Below are positions 35,802 through 43,523 of a DNA stretch of 64,000 nucleotides, in pieces. Source of the DNA: Ferdinandcohnia sp036962705 (GTDB taxonomy: Bacteria; Bacillota; Bacilli; Bacillales; Bacillaceae_L); assembly GCF_036962705.1 (NCBI RefSeq), contig NZ_JBALOQ010000017.1, positions 62,001 through 126,000 of the forward strand. Reading direction: 5' to 3'. Below the pieces are notes generated by a model. The model saw nothing but the letters and a program-made list of their open reading frames with translations, ran no database searches and was not told the DNA's origin. A program made the translations under genes and the position numbers. Each line of letters opens with the position of its first letter. The stretch's first letter is position 1.

Positions 35802-36692
35802 TTGAAATTGAAAGGCTTGGTTTTTGTGGTAAAAACAAAGAAAAAACGTGTATTTACAGAGATTAAACAGCTCATTATGATTACCATAGGGGCTCTAATT
35901 GCGGGATTTGGGTTGGAATTATTTTTAGTACCAAATGATATTTTGGATGGTGGGGTAATTGGCCTTTCCATCATTGCGTCTAAAATATTTGGTGTTCCAA
36001 TGAGTATCTTTCTTATTGTTTTAAATATCCCATTTCTTTTTCTTGGATATCGTAAAATGGGAATAAAGTTTACTTTACATACGTTGTTTGGTGTTCTAGT
36101 GTTATCAGCGTTTACTGCTTATTTGCATCATTTTGAACCCGTAACGGATGATTTATTTTTGGCAACAGTTATTGGTGCGGTTATTTTAGGAACAGGTGTC
36201 GGGTTGGTCATCCGGACTGGTGGTGCATTGGATGGTACTGAAATATTAGCCATCATTGTCAGCAAGAAACGACCAGTGTCAGTTGGACAAACTGTTATGA
36301 TCATGAACGTGTTTATTTTTATCCTTGCTGCCTTGCTCGTATTCAGCTGGGAAACAGCAATGTACTCGATTATTACCTATTACATTGCCTTTAAAATGAT
36401 TGATATTGTCGTTGAAGGTATCGAAGAACTAAAATCAGTAACGATTATTTCTGATAAGCCTGACGATCTTGCGAATGAATTGAATAAGGTTATGGGTCGT
36501 GGAGTAACCTTTATTCATGGTGAAGGCGCCTATACAAATGAACCTAAAAAAATTATCTATACAATTGTTAGCCGGATTGAACTCTCAACACTAAGGGAAA
36601 TTGCACATGAAATTGACCCAAGTGCATTGATCGCTATTGAAAACATGGCAGATGTGACGGGAAGTAATTTCGGAAACGGTGAAGGACATTAA
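35802..36692 (+). CDS. YitT family membrane protein (DUF161/DUF2179)
   Basis: This protein of about 296 residues has a TTG start with AAAAGGA upstream; a GTG at 35826 is an alternative. It has about five to six membrane segments with repeated motifs LFLVPNDILDGGVIGLSIIA and GLVIRTGGALDGTEILA, then a cytoplasmic DUF2179 domain (VTIISDKPDDLANELNKVMGRGVTFIHGEGAY). This is typical of YitT. The transport substrate is not known. Confidence 0.92.
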   Translation: MKLKGLVFVVKTKKKRVFTEIKQLIMITIGALIAGFGLELFLVPNDILDGGVIGLSIIASKIFGVPMSIFLIVLNIPFLFLGYRKMGIKFTLHTLFGVLVLSAFTAYLHHFEPVTDDLFLATVIGAVILGTGVGLVIRTGGALDGTEILAIIVSKKRPVSVGQTVMIMNVFIFILAALLVFSWETAMYSIITYYIAFKMIDIVVEGIEELKSVTIISDKPDDLANELNKVMGRGVTFIHGEGAYTNEPKKIIYTIVSRIELSTLREIAHEIDPSALIAIENMADVTGSNFGNGEGH

Positions 36693-36697
36693 TCAGT

Positions 36698-36730
36698 AAA
36701 TGCAGAGGCGGTGGCCTCTGCATTTTTTAT
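36698..36730 (+). terminator. intrinsic terminator
   Basis: The perfect 12-bp stem AAATGCAGAGGC/GCCTCTGCATTT with a four-base loop has a T-run. Confidence 0.92.
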
Positions 36731-36876
36731 TGGAATCTTTCCTTTGATTTTTTAGGCCTTAAACTTAACGAATAATAGACTTGGATAATAAATTAGAATA
36801 CATAAAGCCAAAATTGCTTTTAGTTTAATGCGTTTGTTAGAATTTATCATAATACTAAAGAAAACAGGTGATAACG

Positions 36877-37254
36877 TTGATAAATAAAATTGGAAAAATT
36901 ACTGTTTACGTGGAAGACCAAGAACAAGCCAAGGATTTCTGGATCAACAAACTTGGTTTTGTTTTAAAATTCGAGCAACCTATGGGCCCTGACTTTTTCT
37001 GGATTGAGGTAGGACCTAGTGAGGACGAATTCACAACATTGGTACTCTATTCTAAAGCGGCTATGGAACAGCACGACCCATCAAAAGTTTCACATCCATC
37101 GGTTCTTTTCAGCACCACTGACATTGATGCAGCTTATGAAAAAATGAAGCAAAATGTCGTAAAAGTTGGGGACTTGCTAAAAGTGCCGTATGGCTCAATG
37201 TTCTCTTTCTATGATCAGGATGGAAATGAGTATTTGTTAAGAGAAGATAAATAA
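36877..37254 (+). CDS. VOC family protein
   Basis: A TTG start at 36877 behind AGGTGA gives 125 residues of one VOC module: ITVYVEDQEQAKDFWINKLGFVL, GPDFFWIEVGP, and a final strand FSFYDQDGNEYLLRE. Likely metal ligands are the first-strand and last-strand residues. The substrate is unknown. Confidence 0.82.
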   Translation: MINKIGKITVYVEDQEQAKDFWINKLGFVLKFEQPMGPDFFWIEVGPSEDEFTTLVLYSKAAMEQHDPSKVSHPSVLFSTTDIDAAYEKMKQNVVKVGDLLKVPYGSMFSFYDQDGNEYLLREDK

Positions 37255-37272
37255 GATAGTAGTACATAGACT

Positions 37273-37297
37273 AAGCATGGCTCGCCATGCTTTTTAA
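37273..37297 (+). terminator. intrinsic terminator
   Basis: The stem AAGCATGGC/GCCATGCTT has a two-base loop and five Ts. Confidence 0.8.
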
Positions 37298-37367
37298 ATT
37301 TTATAAAACATTCTAATTCAGTCAACTTCTTCATATACATGTCCAAAAGCCATAAAGGACTGAGATC

Positions 37368-38519
37368 ATGAAAAGTTCTGAATATGGGCCAATTTTTATT
37401 TCAAGAATTGCCTTTCTGTTTATCTTTACGGTAATCATATGTTTCGCAGCTGCTTCAGGCATATCCTCAATCAAAAAAGAATGGGTGAATTTTCGACAAT
37501 TCGATATTAATATTCGGAGCCTTCCGAATGAAGTTTTTGTTAAATTACTTGAATTTGAGAATGCTTATTTCGGACAAACCTTAAATGAGGAACAAGAATC
37601 TTTCACCAAAATTTTAGTAGAATCAACCCTTCAATTTAAGTACGGAGATTTACGAAGCTTTTTCGGAGATGAATTACCCGGATTATCCATGTACCATACT
37701 GAAATCCTGATTTCAGGAGAGGGTACAAATTTCACCAATCTCCCATATGAATCAGCGCCTCCTTTAGATGTTTTATTACAAGAAAGGGAAATGGCACAAA
37801 AGGAATTAGACGAACTTAATAAGGAGGAACCGAAAACACCACCAGGTACTTTTGCAACTGATAAAAAGGTTCTCATTTATCACTCACATAGTTTTGAGTC
37901 CTACTTACCACTTCTCGGGCTAGCAGGCGACCCTGATATGGACAAAGCGGTTGATTCAAAAACAAACATTACAACTGTGGGCGAACTTCTCGGTAAGGAG
38001 CTAGAAAAATACGGAGTTGGTGCAATAGTCGATACAACAAATATTGGGCAGGAATTAAAGAAAAAAGGTTGGAGCACTACTCAATCTTATGCAGTATCTC
38101 GTGAGATTGTCCAATCAGCAATGGCTAGCGACTCCGATATCGACTTTTTAATCGATATTCACCGTGATGGTATCCGAAAAGATGTATCAACTGTAACTAT
38201 CGAAAACAAGCCTTATGCAAGGATATTCTTTGTCGTTGGTAGCGCCAGTAAAAATTTTGAACAAAGTTATGCATTAGCTGAGTCTCTCAACAAGTCAATC
38301 GAGTCACAGCTTCCGGGAATCAGCAGGGGCGTAGTTGCGAAGGGATATGACCAAGGGAATGGAGTGTATAATCAAGATTTAGCAGAAAACTCTATTCTTA
38401 TTGAAATCGGTGGAGTCGATAATGATATGAAGGAGTTAAAAAATACCGTAGAGGCTCTTGCAAAAGTGCTAAGTGATCAGATCATCGATGCTGAGAAAGT
38501 GAACGGGTCCAATGACTAA
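37368..38519 (+). CDS. SpoIIP-family peptidoglycan hydrolase
   Basis: This 383-residue protein has an N-terminal anchor (FLFIFTVIICFAAASGI) and a SpoIIP domain. VLIYHSHSFESYLP, DFLIDIHRDGI and ILIEIGGVDN hold the conserved His, His and Glu expected at the metal site. Other family blocks are GNGVYNQDL and YARIFFVVG. SpoIIP removes stem peptides and cuts glycan during engulfment in spore formation. Canonical spoIIP lies next to gpr, which is not seen here, so this is probably a paralogue. AAAGGAC precedes the ATG. Confidence 0.85.
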   Translation: MKSSEYGPIFISRIAFLFIFTVIICFAAASGISSIKKEWVNFRQFDINIRSLPNEVFVKLLEFENAYFGQTLNEEQESFTKILVESTLQFKYGDLRSFFGDELPGLSMYHTEILISGEGTNFTNLPYESAPPLDVLLQEREMAQKELDELNKEEPKTPPGTFATDKKVLIYHSHSFESYLPLLGLAGDPDMDKAVDSKTNITTVGELLGKELEKYGVGAIVDTTNIGQELKKKGWSTTQSYAVSREIVQSAMASDSDIDFLIDIHRDGIRKDVSTVTIENKPYARIFFVVGSASKNFEQSYALAESLNKSIESQLPGISRGVVAKGYDQGNGVYNQDLAENSILIEIGGVDNDMKELKNTVEALAKVLSDQIIDAEKVNGSND

Positions 38520-38682
38520 AGAGTTACTCTTTTGGTTGATTTGGTTGTTTATCTCAACCCTGGTTTGCTTTTTTTACTTGCCCTTCGGCTACACTATTAC
38601 GGCATTTCTGACTGGGATTGTCATGTGCTGCAAGGCATTAATTAAACAATCGATTGTGGAAAATAAAAAACAACGGGGGTAA
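38512..38682 (+). CDS. small membrane protein overlapping the SpoIIP-like gene (56 aa)
   Basis: An ATG overlapping the last 8 bp of the SpoIIP-like gene opens a 57-codon frame. It encodes a hydrophobic segment WLIWLFISTLVCFFYLPF, a second hydrophobic stretch and a basic tail. It ends at an intrinsic terminator. The overlap argues for translational coupling. The function is unknown; a partner role for the hydrolase is only a guess. Confidence 0.6.
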   Translation: MTKELLFWLIWLFISTLVCFFYLPFGYTITAFLTGIVMCCKALIKQSIVENKKQRG

Positions 38683-38699
38683 TGGCTTCCGTTGTTTTT
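38666..38699 (+). terminator. intrinsic terminator
   Basis: The stem AAAAACAACGG/CCGTTGTTTTT with a twelve-base loop overlaps the end of the 56-residue gene. Confidence 0.85.
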
Positions 38700-38701
38700 G
38701 A

Positions 38702-38992
38702 CTATGTATCATTTTCGTCTGAATTGCTGGCCCCTTTTTTTCTCCAACCTCGGAAAGATAAATAACAAGCAAATGATAATATCAGAATGCTTCCTATCCA
38801 TATTTCTAAACCTTCTGGCAAGAAATCAACAGGCATAAAACCTAGTTTACTCGTAATGTAAGTCCCGATTAACTGAAAAAGGAATATGAAAAAACATACA
38901 ACAATGACTTCTATTAAGAATGTTTTAAGATGTAACTCCTTCTTCTCCCAGCGAAAGAGTGCTAGTGCTAATACTACCCCTAAATACATCAT
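38702..38992 (-). CDS. membrane protein of unknown function
   Basis: This 96-residue protein has three hydrophobic segments (about residues 2-14, 25-47, 65-82) and a polar C-terminus. It follows the zinc-ribbon-like gene by one base, so they form an operon. The family is not recognised. Confidence 0.65.
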   Translation of the reverse strand: MMYLGVVLALALFRWEKKELHLKTFLIEVIVVCFFIFLFQLIGTYITSKLGFMPVDFLPEGLEIWIGSILILSFACYLSFRGWRKKGASNSDENDT

Positions 38993-38993
38993 G

Positions 38994-39233
38994 TCAATTG
39001 CCTTCTTCTTTTTCCTGCTTCATTTTTTCAAATTCTCGCCAATCTACCTCTTTTACTTTACGAAACTCTCTTCCGCATTTTTTACAAGCGTAGTTTGGTG
39101 GCATTAAAAATGGTAGCCAACAAATGATGAATCCGTATGGTACTAAAAGCATTAAGATGGCAGCAGGGATTTTGAACATATAAAAGTTCTTTTTCACCAG
39201 CATATCTGATTCACAATGCAAACAAAGCTTCAT
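38994..39233 (-). CDS. zinc-ribbon-like membrane protein
   Basis: This 79-residue protein has an N-terminal CLHCESD pair (CxxC), one hydrophobic segment (IPAAILMLLVPYGFIICWLPFL), and a second pair CKKCGREF. The two CxxC motifs either side of the helix could bind one zinc on the cytoplasmic face. GGAGG lies upstream of the ATG. The function is unknown. Confidence 0.65.
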   Translation of the reverse strand: MKLCLHCESDMLVKKNFYMFKIPAAILMLLVPYGFIICWLPFLMPPNYACKKCGREFRKVKEVDWREFEKMKQEKEEGN

Positions 39234-39296
39234 AGAGCCCCTCCTTATTCCCCTACCGTCATCTCCGAATTATGAGTGATGGTTGTGGTTTGTTTT

Positions 39297-39680
39297 TTAT
39301 AAATTTTCGTAGATTTCAATCAGGTTACCGGCTGGGTCTCGGAAATGTGCAACCTTTAGCATCCAGTCCACTTGCTCGTGCGGCTTTGTGATGAAGTCAA
39401 GTTTATCTTTCATTTTTTCGTATGTACCCTCTACACTTTCTACTTTAAAAATCAATGTTGCTTTGTCCTGATTGTCTACTAGTGGTGCATATTCTGTGCC
39501 AATTGCCGCCACCATTTGCTTTCTTTCAAAAAGACCAAGCTTTACCCCACCGATACCAGTAAAATCAGCATATCGGGAATTTCCATCCCCCCACGAAACC
39601 TCAAAACCTAGTATGTCTCGGTAAAATAAGAAACATTCATTATAGTTGTCTACTAAAAGACGAATATGTGACAGGTCCAT
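39297..39680 (-). CDS. VOC family protein
   Basis: This 127-residue protein is one VOC module: HIRLLVDNYNECFLFYRDILGFEV and the terminal VAHFRDPAGNLIEIYEN, with the His and Glu typical of metal binding. It lies 11 bp downstream of the alpha/beta hydrolase gene and is probably co-transcribed with it. The substrate is unknown. Confidence 0.85.
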   Translation of the reverse strand: MDLSHIRLLVDNYNECFLFYRDILGFEVSWGDGNSRYADFTGIGGVKLGLFERKQMVAAIGTEYAPLVDNQDKATLIFKVESVEGTYEKMKDKLDFITKPHEQVDWMLKVAHFRDPAGNLIEIYENL

Positions 39681-39691
39681 TTCGTTCCCCC

Positions 39692-40468
39692 TCAGCTTAT
39701 TATTTTACATTTTTCAGGTACTTCCCCTTCATTAATCCATGTTTCGACCATCTGATTGAAAAAGTCCGGCATCGCCATCGAAACCCCGTGGCCAATGTTT
39801 GGAATGTGGATACCTTTAGCATTTTGGTTTGCTTTTACGATGTCATTAGCTGATTTTTTCATAATGGACTTTTCTTGTTCGCCCACAGTCACTAATATGT
39901 TGGTGGTAGCTTTTTTTAAATCAGTCGAGATCGTAAACGACATATTTTCCTTTAGTACACTTGTAAGAGATTCCGCTGTGATTTGGCTGCTCTCTTCATA
40001 ATATTTTTCGAAATAATCGTCACCGACATATAAAGTTTTTGCTTGGAGTTTGGAAAACCATCTTTTTTTAATGAGTGGAGCTGATAGTTTAATAGTCGGC
40101 TGAATCCATTTTTTTGCATAGGTCATCGGCCGTACAAGAGCACTATTAATGATTGCAAAATCGACTAAATCAGGTTTCATGCTTAGAAGCTGCACAATAA
40201 TTTGAGCACCTAGTGAAAAACCAATTAGTATAACTTTCTTTCCGTTTGATTTTTCTTCGATTAAGTTTTTAACTCTTTTTGCACTGTCTTTGATTGAAAA
40301 AGGAATTGCGATGCTTTTCCCATGACCAGGTAAGTCTGGAACGAGGCAATGGTAATGAGAGAAATATTGGATCTGTTTGTCCCACATCCAGCCACTTACA
40401 CCGCCACCATGCAAAAAGACCATCAGAGGTGCACTCGTATCGCCGTATTCTTGATAATGTAGATCCAT
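39692..40468 (-). CDS. alpha/beta hydrolase
   Basis: This 258-residue protein has the oxyanion motif HGGG near residue 20, DLPGHGKS, nucleophile elbow GFSLGA (Ser), and the catalytic His in IPNIGHGVSM. The acid is probably the Asp/Glu in the TVGEQEK region. It is a typical hydrolase of unknown substrate, in an operon with a VOC gene. Confidence 0.88.
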   Translation of the reverse strand: MDLHYQEYGDTSAPLMVFLHGGGVSGWMWDKQIQYFSHYHCLVPDLPGHGKSIAIPFSIKDSAKRVKNLIEEKSNGKKVILIGFSLGAQIIVQLLSMKPDLVDFAIINSALVRPMTYAKKWIQPTIKLSAPLIKKRWFSKLQAKTLYVGDDYFEKYYEESSQITAESLTSVLKENMSFTISTDLKKATTNILVTVGEQEKSIMKKSANDIVKANQNAKGIHIPNIGHGVSMAMPDFFNQMVETWINEGEVPEKCKIIS

Positions 40469-40589
40469 TGGAGTTACCTCACTTTTTTGTATTCGATACT
40501 TTTATTATAAGATTATCGAAAATTTCTGTCTAATCTATTTGTAGTCTACGCTAAAAACCATGAAGCGGTGAAAATGTATTTTGTCTATT

Positions 40590-40679
40590 AGCTATAAGTT
40601 TATATTAATGGCCGTAAATCATTTTTATTGGCTATAAATCTCATTTATCAGCCATATTTTTTGATTATTGACTATAAAG
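40590..40679. repeat. 20-bp iterated array A (five units)
   Basis: Five related cores recur with exact 20-bp spacing: AGCTATAA (40590), GGCCGTAAA (40610), GGCTATAAA (40630), AGCCATA (40650) and GACTATAAA (40670). The bases between the cores are AT-rich and variable. The exact period implies two helical turns per unit. Confidence 0.8.
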
Positions 40680-40740
40680 TGTCCACGAGTTTGAATTTAT
40701 CATCAAACATTCAGTCCAAGTCGGTCCTCAACCATTAAGT

Positions 40741-40840
40741 TACTGTCACTATTTGAATAATACTGCCACTAATCACCAAGTTACTGTCACTATTTCAAAA
40801 ATATTGCCACTATCTGAAAAATACTGCCACTAACCTCAAA
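40741..40840. repeat. 20-bp iterated array B (five units)
   Basis: The 11-mer TACTGYCACTA recurs at 40741, 40761, 40782, 40802 (TATTGCCACTA) and 40822, with steps of 20, 21, 20 and 20 bp. It is separated from array A by about 60 bp and abuts the terminator of the AraC gene. With array A it fills most of the 400-bp space between the hydrolase and AraC genes. Confidence 0.85.
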
Positions 40841-40866
40841 GCCCCAAGGATTCTCTCCTTGGGGCT
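40840..40866 (-). terminator. intrinsic terminator
   Basis: The stem AGCCCCAAGGA/TCCTTGGGGCT with a five-base loop lies just after the AraC gene. The T-run is short. Confidence 0.7.
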
Positions 40867-40872
40867 CGCACT

Positions 40873-41727
40873 TTATTTCACCGGTATCCAAATTTCTGAG
40901 TAATAATTAGGTTCATATGCGTTTCCATCCGGATACATTTCGAACTCGGCTGTACCACCGTACTTATATCCGCTTGATGGGAACCATTCTGAGTAGATTT
41001 TTTTCCACGCATCCTGCATCGCGTGTGGCATCGCACCATGAACCTCGAATACAGCCCATTTCGATGCAGGAATGTCTAGGACCTCAAACTTTCCTGATGC
41101 GCCATCTACGTTTTCCACCGCCACCCAATAATCGATTGCTCTGACGTTCGGCTCACTTACACAGACTCCTAAAATCCCATCAATTTCACCATTCATAAGT
41201 GGAATTAATGAATCACAGGTGCCATCAGAATTTACTTCGTCCCATAACTTCGGAATACTACGGAGATGCTCATCATTCTCACATGAAAAATTGCGCTTTA
41301 CACCTACTGCCTTAAATCCTTCCTTCTCAACAATTCGATACTTCACTGGATCTGCTCCTTTCAGACTCACCTGGATGACCAGGCGGCTATATGATTGCAG
41401 CTTTCCAATCCCCTTTCGAACATCGCTTGGCGTTACACCATGCTGTTTCCGAAAAGCTTTTGTGAAAGCCTCGGGAGTGTCGTAGCCATATGTGTAGGCT
41501 AGATCAATAATCTTTGTGTCAGTTTTCGTTAATTCTTCAGCTGCCAGTGTTAATCGTCGACGGCGGAGGTAATCACCCACTGTGATATCTGTTAAAATCG
41601 AAAACGTACGTTGAAAATGAAACGGTGATGCATTTGCTTGCCCCGCTATTTCCTCGATTGATATATCCTCAAGCAGGTGGCCCTCCATATAGTCAATTGC
41701 GTTTTGTAATGATTCTAGCCAACTCAT
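40873..41727 (-). CDS. AraC family regulator with GyrI-like effector domain
   Basis: The ATG at 41727 (GGAG eight bases upstream) gives 284 residues. The N-terminal double helix-turn-helix has DISIEEIAGQANASPFHFQRTFS and DLAYTYGYDTPEAFTKAFRKQHGVTPS. The C-terminal half is a GyrI-like ligand domain (GFKAVGVKRNF, WAVFEVHGAMP, YYSEIWIPVK). This layout is that of Rob/SoxS-like regulators that sense small amphipathic molecules. Confidence 0.9.
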   Translation of the reverse strand: MSWLESLQNAIDYMEGHLLEDISIEEIAGQANASPFHFQRTFSILTDITVGDYLRRRRLTLAAEELTKTDTKIIDLAYTYGYDTPEAFTKAFRKQHGVTPSDVRKGIGKLQSYSRLVIQVSLKGADPVKYRIVEKEGFKAVGVKRNFSCENDEHLRSIPKLWDEVNSDGTCDSLIPLMNGEIDGILGVCVSEPNVRAIDYWVAVENVDGASGKFEVLDIPASKWAVFEVHGAMPHAMQDAWKKIYSEWFPSSGYKYGGTAEFEMYPDGNAYEPNYYSEIWIPVK

Positions 41728-41792
41728 TCCCCTCACTCCTTACCTTAATTCTATCTGCCACACGGTTTTTCATCCTGTCATTTTATGCTTAG

Positions 41793-42236
41793 TTAGGACA
41801 GATTTTTGATAAAAAAGCTCCGGGTATCATCATGAGTAAGTGTATCCAGAACCTTTTCCTTCCTAATAAACAGAAGGTCTGCAATTTCTTCATCCTGTGG
41901 AGTCAATTTTTCTTTACCACTTGTGAATTCAACCAAAAACATCGTAGTCACCTGACGCTCATACCCGATTTTCCTTTGAATTTTTTTAGGAAATTCAAAG
42001 CTGATTTTCTCATCGAACTCCTTAATAATTAAAAAATCAGTCGAACCGGTTTCTTCTTTAAGTTCGCGGAGAAGTGCCCCCTGTAGTGATTCATCACTGT
42101 CTTCAATTCCACCCTTAATGAAATCCCACTCACCTGAAATTGTTTCGGAACCAGATCGTGTGTTTATTTTTGTTTTATGTACGAGCAAAAATTGATCATC
42201 CTTAAAGACAATTGCCCCAACCGCTTGTCTAATCAT
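41793..42236 (-). CDS. NUDIX hydrolase
   Basis: The ATG at 42236, inside the end of the upstream gene, gives 147 residues. The Nudix box reads GGIEDSDESLQGALLRELKEETG, with the RELKEE metal-binding core. The N-terminus is RQAVGAIVFKDDQFLLVHK. The substrate is unknown but is likely a nucleoside diphosphate derivative. It overlaps the S51 peptidase gene by 8 bp and is probably coupled to it. Confidence 0.9.
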   Translation of the reverse strand: MIRQAVGAIVFKDDQFLLVHKTKINTRSGSETISGEWDFIKGGIEDSDESLQGALLRELKEETGSTDFLIIKEFDEKISFEFPKKIQRKIGYERQVTTMFLVEFTSGKEKLTPQDEEIADLLFIRKEKVLDTLTHDDTRSFFIKNLS

Positions 42237-42864
42237 AGATATGAGGCTCACAACCTTCATGTTCGACCAGCTGTCCATTTTTAAAATAAACACCTGAGTT
42301 TTCATCAATTCCATAGCCAGGAACATTCAATTTAGAAATTGCTTTTATTAGGTTTTCCTCTCCTCCCCATTCCGAGAAGTGAACGGATATCACACAATTT
42401 TTAATTAAGCCTAAACCAGGTAAATATAGCTGTTCTTTTTGCAACGTGTCTTCTGGTGAAATCACGCAATGCTCACAGGAGACTAAAGCTCCCGCGGAAA
42501 AGCCTGCTATAGGAACTCCATCATTATACCTCTCTTGAATTATCTCCCCAACTGGGGTATCGACAATATTGTCCCGGTAGAGCTCGGTTACTCCGCCTCC
42601 GATAATAATCCCGGTGCATTTTTCAAGCTTACCCAGTTGTTCCTGAGTTGGTTTTTCCGAAAGTGCAAAATAATAAAATTCATGTACTCCATTGTCTTCT
42701 AAAACCTTCGTATAGCTCGGCATATATTCTTGCCAGCCTGGTCGCTCAAGAAACAAAATCGCAATCCGAGCAACATTATTTCCAGCTAAATCCGCAAACC
42801 TCTCCCCTAATGATGAATTAAAAGGAGGTCCTCCCCCAAATAAAAATAAATGTGATTCTGACAT
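42229..42864 (-). CDS. peptidase S51 family protein
   Basis: This 211-residue protein has LFLFGGGPPF at the N-terminus, TGIIIGGGVTELYRDNI, and the nucleophile segment IAGFSAGALV. YGIDENSG near the end is also typical of S51 peptidases (dipeptidase E/cyanophycinase-like). It probably cleaves Asp- or isoAsp-containing peptides. It is followed by an overlapping NUDIX gene. Confidence 0.88.
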   Translation of the reverse strand: MSESHLFLFGGGPPFNSSLGERFADLAGNNVARIAILFLERPGWQEYMPSYTKVLEDNGVHEFYYFALSEKPTQEQLGKLEKCTGIIIGGGVTELYRDNIVDTPVGEIIQERYNDGVPIAGFSAGALVSCEHCVISPEDTLQKEQLYLPGLGLIKNCVISVHFSEWGGEENLIKAISKLNVPGYGIDENSGVYFKNGQLVEHEGCEPHIYD

Positions 42865-42943
42865 TTCTATCTTCCACCTTTTTTCGAAAATGATAAGATT
42901 TATATGTATTTCGATAATAACAACTAAAATCCTTTTATAAATT

Positions 42944-42973
42944 TGAAACGTTTTGCATGTCTAGTTTCTCTAA
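42944..42973 (+). promoter_or_regulatory. candidate ECF-type promoter
   Basis: TGAAAC (42944-42949), 16 bases, then TTCTCTAA. The layout is nearly the same as at 18236-18266, upstream of the paralogous ECF gene. Confidence 0.5.
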
Positions 42974-42998
42974 CTTATAGAAGAAAGGAGGAAAGGTT

Positions 42999-43523
42999 TT
43001 GAATATAAGTAAACTGGTCTCGAAAGCAAAAAAGGGAAATAACCGTGCTTTTCAGGAATTAATTGATACCGAAAAAACGAAGCTTTATAAGATGGCCTAT
43101 TTGTATATGAAAAATGAGGACGATGCACTTGAGGTGTTTCAGGAAACGGTTTATAAGGCACTCTCCTCTCTGAAGGATTTAAAAAATGATACATATTTTT
43201 CGACTTGGATCACTCGAATTCTTATAAATACCGCGATTGATCAGCTTCGTAGGAAAAAAAGAGTGATTCCAATGGAACGGGATTTCCTCGAAAGCAAGGC
43301 ACCTTCGTACTCAAATAAGGAAGCCGATTCCGACTTATTGAACGCTATTAAAGGATTAGATGAAAAATATAAAACTGTTCTAGTTTTAAGATTTTACAGG
43401 GACTTCACAATTAAGCAAATCGCTGAATTTCTTGATTGTCCAGAAGGAACCGTAAAAACAAATATACACCGTGGGATTGCCCTATTGCGTAATCAATTAA
43501 AGGAGGACATCGTGAATGAGTAA
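42999..43523 (+). CDS. ECF RNA polymerase sigma factor
   Basis: This 174-residue protein uses a TTG start behind AGGAGG. Region 2 has YLYMKNEDDALEVFQETVYKAL and YFSTWITRILINTAIDQLRRKKR; region 4 has FTIKQIAEFLDCPEGTVKTNIHRGIALL. It is paralogous to the factor at 18288. It overlaps the DUF4179 gene by 8 bp. Confidence 0.92.
   Translation: MNISKLVSKAKKGNNRAFQELIDTEKTKLYKMAYLYMKNEDDALEVFQETVYKALSSLKDLKNDTYFSTWITRILINTAIDQLRRKKRVIPMERDFLESKAPSYSNKEADSDLLNAIKGLDEKYKTVLVLRFYRDFTIKQIAEFLDCPEGTVKTNIHRGIALLRNQLKEDIVNE

Noticed and set aside
40590..40840. CRISPR array
   Set aside because: Units are 20-21 bp in total with cores of 8-11 bp and short AT-rich intervals; there are no 25-40 bp repeats with unique spacers, and no cas genes in the window.
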